From assembly GCA_021443045.1 (NCBI GenBank), contig JABUUT010000035.1:32320-41419 (forward strand): 9,100 nt of DNA. Reading direction: 5' to 3'. The translations under genes were made by a program, and so were the position numbers. Below are positions 6,367 to 9,100 of this stretch, one piece after another. The first letter of the stretch is position 1, and every line of letters starts with the position of its first letter. The DNA comes from Fibrobacteraceae bacterium (lineage in GTDB: Bacteria > Fibrobacterota > Fibrobacteria > Fibrobacterales > Fibrobacteraceae). The notes below the pieces were generated by a model. The model had not been told where the DNA came from. It made no database searches and worked only from the letters and a program-made list of their open reading frames with translations.

Positions 6367-6864
6367 CTATCCCTTGGCCCCTGTGAGAAGGGCAAAAATG
6401 TTTGAAAATACGGCATATTCTTCTGTCATAACTTCAATGGCAATAAGAATGGCAAAAGTGAATATACAGAGAGCGATGTACCAATAAAAAGATTTTTTAA
6501 AACCCTTTATTTTCAGCTTGAACAAAAGCCATGCCACAAAGCTGAGGATGGTGCTAAAAATCCACGCGGCCGCACCACTCAGGTCTACAACCTGACTTAC
6601 CCCAAAGGTAACGGCAATGCCTGGTAAAAAGTAGAAGCCAATGGCCAAAACCGCCAACAATGCAAAACCCACATAGTGGGAAAACCCACGTTCCTGCTGG
6701 ATAATGACTTGTGGACGCGTGGGCTGTTGAAGTTGCTCTTCTTGAATAATCTGTTCTGGGGCGTCTGTACCGGCAGCTTCAGCATTGAGGGATTCTTCCA
6801 CAGGTGCTACAGCGGGAGCGGTGTTTTCTTCTTCTGGTGTGGTGGTGTTTATTTCGTCTGCCAT
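6367..6864 (-). CDS. Small membrane protein with acidic N-terminal tail
   Basis: A 165-residue protein of unrecognised family. Residues 1-60 are low-complexity and acidic, rich in Glu, Ala, Pro, Thr and Gln, and probably disordered. Three hydrophobic segments follow at about 64-88, 96-116 and 126-146, with basic residues between the second and third (KLKIKGFKK), which suggests that loop is cytoplasmic. The C-terminal tail is short. The start is strong: AGGAG lies 6 bases before the ATG and overlaps the purU stop codon (TAGGAG), leaving a 9-base gap. It sits between purU and pyrE. A role in transport or in anchoring a partner protein is possible, but nothing in the sequence shows it. Confidence 0.8.
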   Translation of the reverse strand: MADEINTTTPEEENTAPAVAPVEESLNAEAAGTDAPEQIIQEEQLQQPTRPQVIIQQERGFSHYVGFALLAVLAIGFYFLPGIAVTFGVSQVVDLSGAAAWIFSTILSFVAWLLFKLKIKGFKKSFYWYIALCIFTFAILIAIEVMTEEYAVFSNIFALLTGAKG

Positions 6865-6873
6865 AAAAATCTC

Positions 6874-7719
6874 CTATAGAATAAAGGTTCTGCCGGCGTA
6901 AACAAATACACGGTGTTCCAGCCACAGTTTTAGGGCGGCTGACAAGGTGCGCTTTTCAATATCTTTTCCCAGTTCCACCAGTTCATCAATGCTAGCCGTT
7001 TCGGGCACCCGCTGGATGTCTTGGGCAATAATTGGCCCCTGGTCCAGGTCTTCGGTGGCAAAGTGGGCGGTGGCACCAATAATTTTAACGCCCTTGTTCC
7101 ATGCCTGGTGGTAGGGCTTGGCTCCTTTAAATGCCGGTAAAAATCCATGATGGATGTTTATAACGCGGTATTTGAACTCTTCCGTAAACTGGGCAGAAAG
7201 AATTTGCATGTAGCGTGCCAGCACAATGGTGTCGGTGTTGGTTTCCTTGATTATTTCGCGGAAGCGGTTTTCGGGAATAGTTTTGTCTGGGTTACTTGGT
7301 ACGTAGTAGAATGGAACGCCAAAGTTTCCCCCGATGGGGCCCAAATCGGGGTGGTTCCCTACAATGCAACTGAACTCGCAGGGCAGGTCTCCGTCTCTTC
7401 GCTTAAGCAAAAGGTCGTAAAGGCAGTGGTCTGTTTTGGAAACAAATATGGCAACCCGTTCTGTTTTGCTTGTGTCAAAAAGTTTCCAGTTTAACTGCAG
7501 GTGGGGGGCCAATGTTTCTAGATGGCGGTTAACCTCTTGAATATCGTCGGAGTCTGCTTCAAAAACGGCACGCAGAAAGAAGGTTTCAATATCTTTTGCG
7601 GTATGCTGCTGCAAGTCTATAATGTTGGCTCCGGCTTTGGCCAGTACTTGGGTAGTGCCCGCAATAAGCCCCTTTTGGTCGGGACAATGAATTTGTAGAA
7701 TATAATGTGTGATTGCCAT
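6874..7719 (-). CDS. purU: Formyltetrahydrofolate deformylase
   Basis: Hydrolyses 10-formyl-THF to formate and THF, balancing one-carbon pools and supplying formate for purine synthesis. The 281-residue protein has an N-terminal ACT domain (about 1-80, opening ITHYILQIHCPDQKGLIAG) and a formyltransferase-fold catalytic domain (about 87-281). The catalytic trio of the fold is N188 and H190 (in INIHHGFLPAFKGA) and D226 (in DLDQGPIIAQD). The last residues, RVFVYAGRTFIL, closely match the ending I recall for E. coli PurU. Small differences from the usual motif are HHG for HHS at 190-192 and AHF for AHY at 218-220. It is the first gene of the six-gene minus-strand array. The ATG lacks a Shine-Dalgarno sequence, with an AT-rich leader before it. 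Confidence 0.95.
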   Translation of the reverse strand: MAITHYILQIHCPDQKGLIAGTTQVLAKAGANIIDLQQHTAKDIETFFLRAVFEADSDDIQEVNRHLETLAPHLQLNWKLFDTSKTERVAIFVSKTDHCLYDLLLKRRDGDLPCEFSCIVGNHPDLGPIGGNFGVPFYYVPSNPDKTIPENRFREIIKETNTDTIVLARYMQILSAQFTEEFKYRVINIHHGFLPAFKGAKPYHQAWNKGVKIIGATAHFATEDLDQGPIIAQDIQRVPETASIDELVELGKDIEKRTLSAALKLWLEHRVFVYAGRTFIL

Positions 7720-7799
7720 GGCTTAAATGTAACAAATAGGCAGACAAATGTTTGAAAAAAAACTAAAATTGGTCAAACAAATATTCAAAGGTTAGAAAA
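7720..7799. promoter_or_regulatory. Divergent intergenic region between purU and the FISUMP gene
   Basis: Eighty AT-rich bases separate the two start codons and must hold promoters for both directions unless transcription enters from elsewhere. For the minus strand, TTGACC at 7774-7769 is a good -35 match, but the -10 at normal spacing (AAACAT) is poor, so the purU promoter is not resolved. No operator palindrome or riboswitch fold is evident. Confidence 0.6.
7741..7769 (+). promoter_or_regulatory. Candidate sigma-70-type promoter of the FISUMP gene
   Basis: CAGACA (7741-7746, four of six matches to the -35 consensus), a 17-base spacer and TAAAAT (7764-7769, five of six matches to the -10 consensus). 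The predicted start would fall near 7776, leaving a leader of about 24 bases that contains AAAGG at 7787-7791, 8 bases before the ATG. The match is by eye against the E. coli consensus. Confidence 0.35.
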
Positions 7800-8927
7800 A
7801 TGAGAGTTCATATACAAACAACCATCAAAAAACTCAGCCTTGCAGTGCTGGGATTTTTTTCAATGCAAGCTTTTGCTGAAGCCCCCAAAACTTGGGATGT
7901 TCTGTTTGGTGCGGAAGGTCAAGGGGAATACTCCGCCGCCAAAATCGAAGGCTCCATCCGCATGGGAAAATACACCCACTACAAGCAGGTTCAGCCTGTA
8001 TCCTTTAAGGTAAAAGACAGCTTATTTGCCTTTGCCGTGGCTGGCAACATTACGGTTCCCGCCGAAAAAATTGAGAAGGAAAATTTTTACAACAAGTGTC
8101 AAGAAACTAAGGAAGCCTGGATTTCTTACTTCAGCAACATCCGTCCTTTTGGCCCCGATTCCTTAATTACTGAAATTGCCGGTGTTGATTTGGCCTGTGG
8201 CGATGAATTGTACGTTGTAGACAAGATGAAGATTAAGTTTGACAATCCTCAGGCCCAAGCTTATTGGGAAGAAAAATTTGAGGGTCGTCGCAAGTACCAG
8301 CGTGAAAAGCTGGTTGAGTTCCGCAAGGAAGAACAGGAACATAGAGCCCTAATCCGAGATAAAGTAAGCATGTTTACAGACCCTCGCGACGGCCAGGTTT
8401 ATCGAACCATTAAGGTGGAAGGCCGCGAGTGGTTTGCCCAGAATGTAAACTACAATGTGGAGGGCCACTCCTGGTGCTACGAAGACAAGGATTCCTACTG
8501 TATGCGCAGTGGTCGCTTGTACGATTTGGAAGGTGCCCGCAAGGCTTGCCCCGAAGGTTGGCACTTGCCCCGTGACAGAGAATGGCAGGATATGCTCACC
8601 GGCCTTACCCAGTGCTACGATGGCGTAGACAAGTGCGGAAGGTTTGCAGAGAAACTAAAGGCCAACACGGGTTGGCAGGGCGGTGGCGGCACCGACGAAT
8701 ATGGCTTTACCGTATTTTCTTCTGGTTATCGAAAACTCATTGGAAAATCTACCGTTCGCTATGAAGATATGGGTGAATACGCTGGATTCTGGTCTGCCCA
8801 GAATGGCCGAAACGAAACCATCTACCTGTGGGCCATGGGCCGCATGAGCGACCAGATGGTTCGCCAGCTAGTGCCCTCCAACGCAAAGAACAACGGTTAC
8901 TCCGTTCGCTGCATCAACGGGAATTAG
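7800..8927 (+). CDS. Exported protein with C-terminal FISUMP domain
   Basis: A 375-residue exported protein. The signal peptide spans 1-26 (basic start, hydrophobic core, AFA before the predicted cut). Residues 27-155 are an unrecognised, mostly beta region with Cys100 and Cys133. Residues 156-188 are a highly charged, probably helical linker. Residues about 193-373 match the FISUMP paralogous domain: TDPRDGQVYRTIKVEGREWFAQNVNY, SWCYED...YC, GRLYDLEGARKACPEGWHLPRDREW, GTDEYGFTVFSSGYR, FWSAQ and NNGYSVRCIN. Six cysteines in this part suggest disulfides outside the cytoplasm. The family is greatly expanded in Fibrobacter and its function is unknown; surface attachment or glycan binding has been suggested by context only. 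AAAGG 8 bases upstream supports the start. The stop codon is the first three bases of a repeat array. Confidence 0.93.
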   Translation: MRVHIQTTIKKLSLAVLGFFSMQAFAEAPKTWDVLFGAEGQGEYSAAKIEGSIRMGKYTHYKQVQPVSFKVKDSLFAFAVAGNITVPAEKIEKENFYNKCQETKEAWISYFSNIRPFGPDSLITEIAGVDLACGDELYVVDKMKIKFDNPQAQAYWEEKFEGRRKYQREKLVEFRKEEQEHRALIRDKVSMFTDPRDGQVYRTIKVEGREWFAQNVNYNVEGHSWCYEDKDSYCMRSGRLYDLEGARKACPEGWHLPRDREWQDMLTGLTQCYDGVDKCGRFAEKLKANTGWQGGGGTDEYGFTVFSSGYRKLIGKSTVRYEDMGEYAGFWSAQNGRNETIYLWAMGRMSDQMVRQLVPSNAKNNGYSVRCINGN

Positions 8928-8966
8928 TTGTCGGTAGTCGGTTATCGGTGGTCAGTTTTCGGTAGT
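8925..8966 (+). repeat. Six-unit degenerate heptamer array at the FISUMP gene stop codon
   Basis: TAGTTGT, CGGTAGT, CGGTTAT, CGGTGGT, CAGTTTT and CGGTAGT, in exact 7-base register, consensus CRGTWRT; a seventh unit, TCGTCAT, is poor. It has the same first heptamer and the same six-unit length as the array at 2076-2117. The TAG of the first heptamer is the stop codon of the upstream gene. Confidence 0.8.
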
Positions 8967-9000
8967 TCGTCATTGCGCAACTCCCTTGACAGTGGGCTTG

Positions 9001-9044
9001 AGGGTCATTCTGGAGACTCGAAGAGTCGATAGCATCAAGACCCT
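9001..9044 (+). repeat. Intergenic hairpin repeat, divergent copy C
   Basis: AGGGTC (9001-9006) pairs with GACCCT (9039-9044), enclosing an inner stem GACTC-GAA-GAGTC (9015-9027). GTCATTCTGG at 9004-9013 matches the core GTCATCCTG of copies A and B. The following bases, ATCAAGACCCTA, resemble ATCCAGTGGACCCTA after copy A. The copy is shorter and more diverged, and its last bases overlap the right terminal repeat. No T-run follows, so it is not a standard terminator for the FISUMP gene. Confidence 0.65.
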
Positions 9045-9100
9045 AGCTGTCCTTCGGACAGTTCCGCCTACGGCTCGGTAGAATTAGTTGTCAGTAGTCA
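9042..9100. repeat. Right copy of the 59-base terminal inverted repeat
   Basis: Exact reverse complement of bases 1-59. It includes the hairpin CTGTCC-TTC-GGACAG at 9047-9061 and ends with the heptamers TAGTTGT (9085-9091) and CAGTAGT (9092-9098), cut by the window edge. The last 20 bases (9081-9100) also repeat 8921-8940 directly with two mismatches. Confidence 0.95.

Noticed and set aside
7329..7351. Inverted repeat CCCCGAT/ATCGGGG
   Set aside because: It lies inside the purU coding region at the HPDLGPIGG segment and has no T-run or regulatory setting; most likely chance.
1..9100. Composite transposon or integrative element bounded by the terminal repeats
   Set aside because: There is no transposase, integrase, resolvase or cargo-type gene, and no target-site duplication can be seen. 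The genes look like core chromosome.

Overview
The window most likely comes from a Fibrobacter-type bacterium (phylum Fibrobacterota). The main clue is the gene at 7800-8927. Its C-terminal half has the pattern of the 'Fibrobacter succinogenes major paralogous domain' (FISUMP), a family strongly associated with this lineage. A lipobox lipoprotein, a probable beta-barrel protein and several exported products fit a diderm cell. The assignment is inferred from gene content only.

Layout. 1-313 holds no gene and is a mosaic of repeats and hairpins. 314-2072 is a tight minus-strand cluster, read map (methionine aminopeptidase), a 107-residue unknown, then an EcsC/DUF697-like protein. 2073-2335 is a second repeat mosaic. 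2336-7719 is a six-gene minus-strand array with gaps of 20 bases or less and one 4-base overlap. It reads purU (formyl-THF deformylase), a small membrane protein, pyrE (orotate phosphoribosyltransferase), a lipoprotein, an exported beta-rich protein, and a DEAD-box RNA helicase. 7720-7799 is a short divergent promoter region. 7800-8927 is the only plus-strand gene (FISUMP). 8925-9100 is a third repeat mosaic.

The genes look like vertically inherited core functions: one-carbon and nucleotide metabolism, protein maturation, RNA remodelling, and an envelope lipoprotein/outer-membrane pair. I see no transposase, integrase, toxin-antitoxin, CRISPR or defence module.

The unusual content is the repetitive DNA. 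The first 59 and last 59 bases are perfect inverted copies, flush with both window ends. Each of the three gene-free regions combines two parts: degenerate 7-base tandem arrays, usually beginning TAGTTGT, and one member of a hairpin family with the core GTCATYCTG...GAAGGATCC. The hairpin stems vary between copies but stay paired. The elements sit exactly between transcription units. One supplies the stop codon of the FISUMP gene and another lies 3 bases upstream of the map start codon. The flush ends could mean a real 9.1-kb segment bounded by inverted repeats. They could equally mean a sequence assembly that broke inside a dispersed repeat; the window alone cannot decide.
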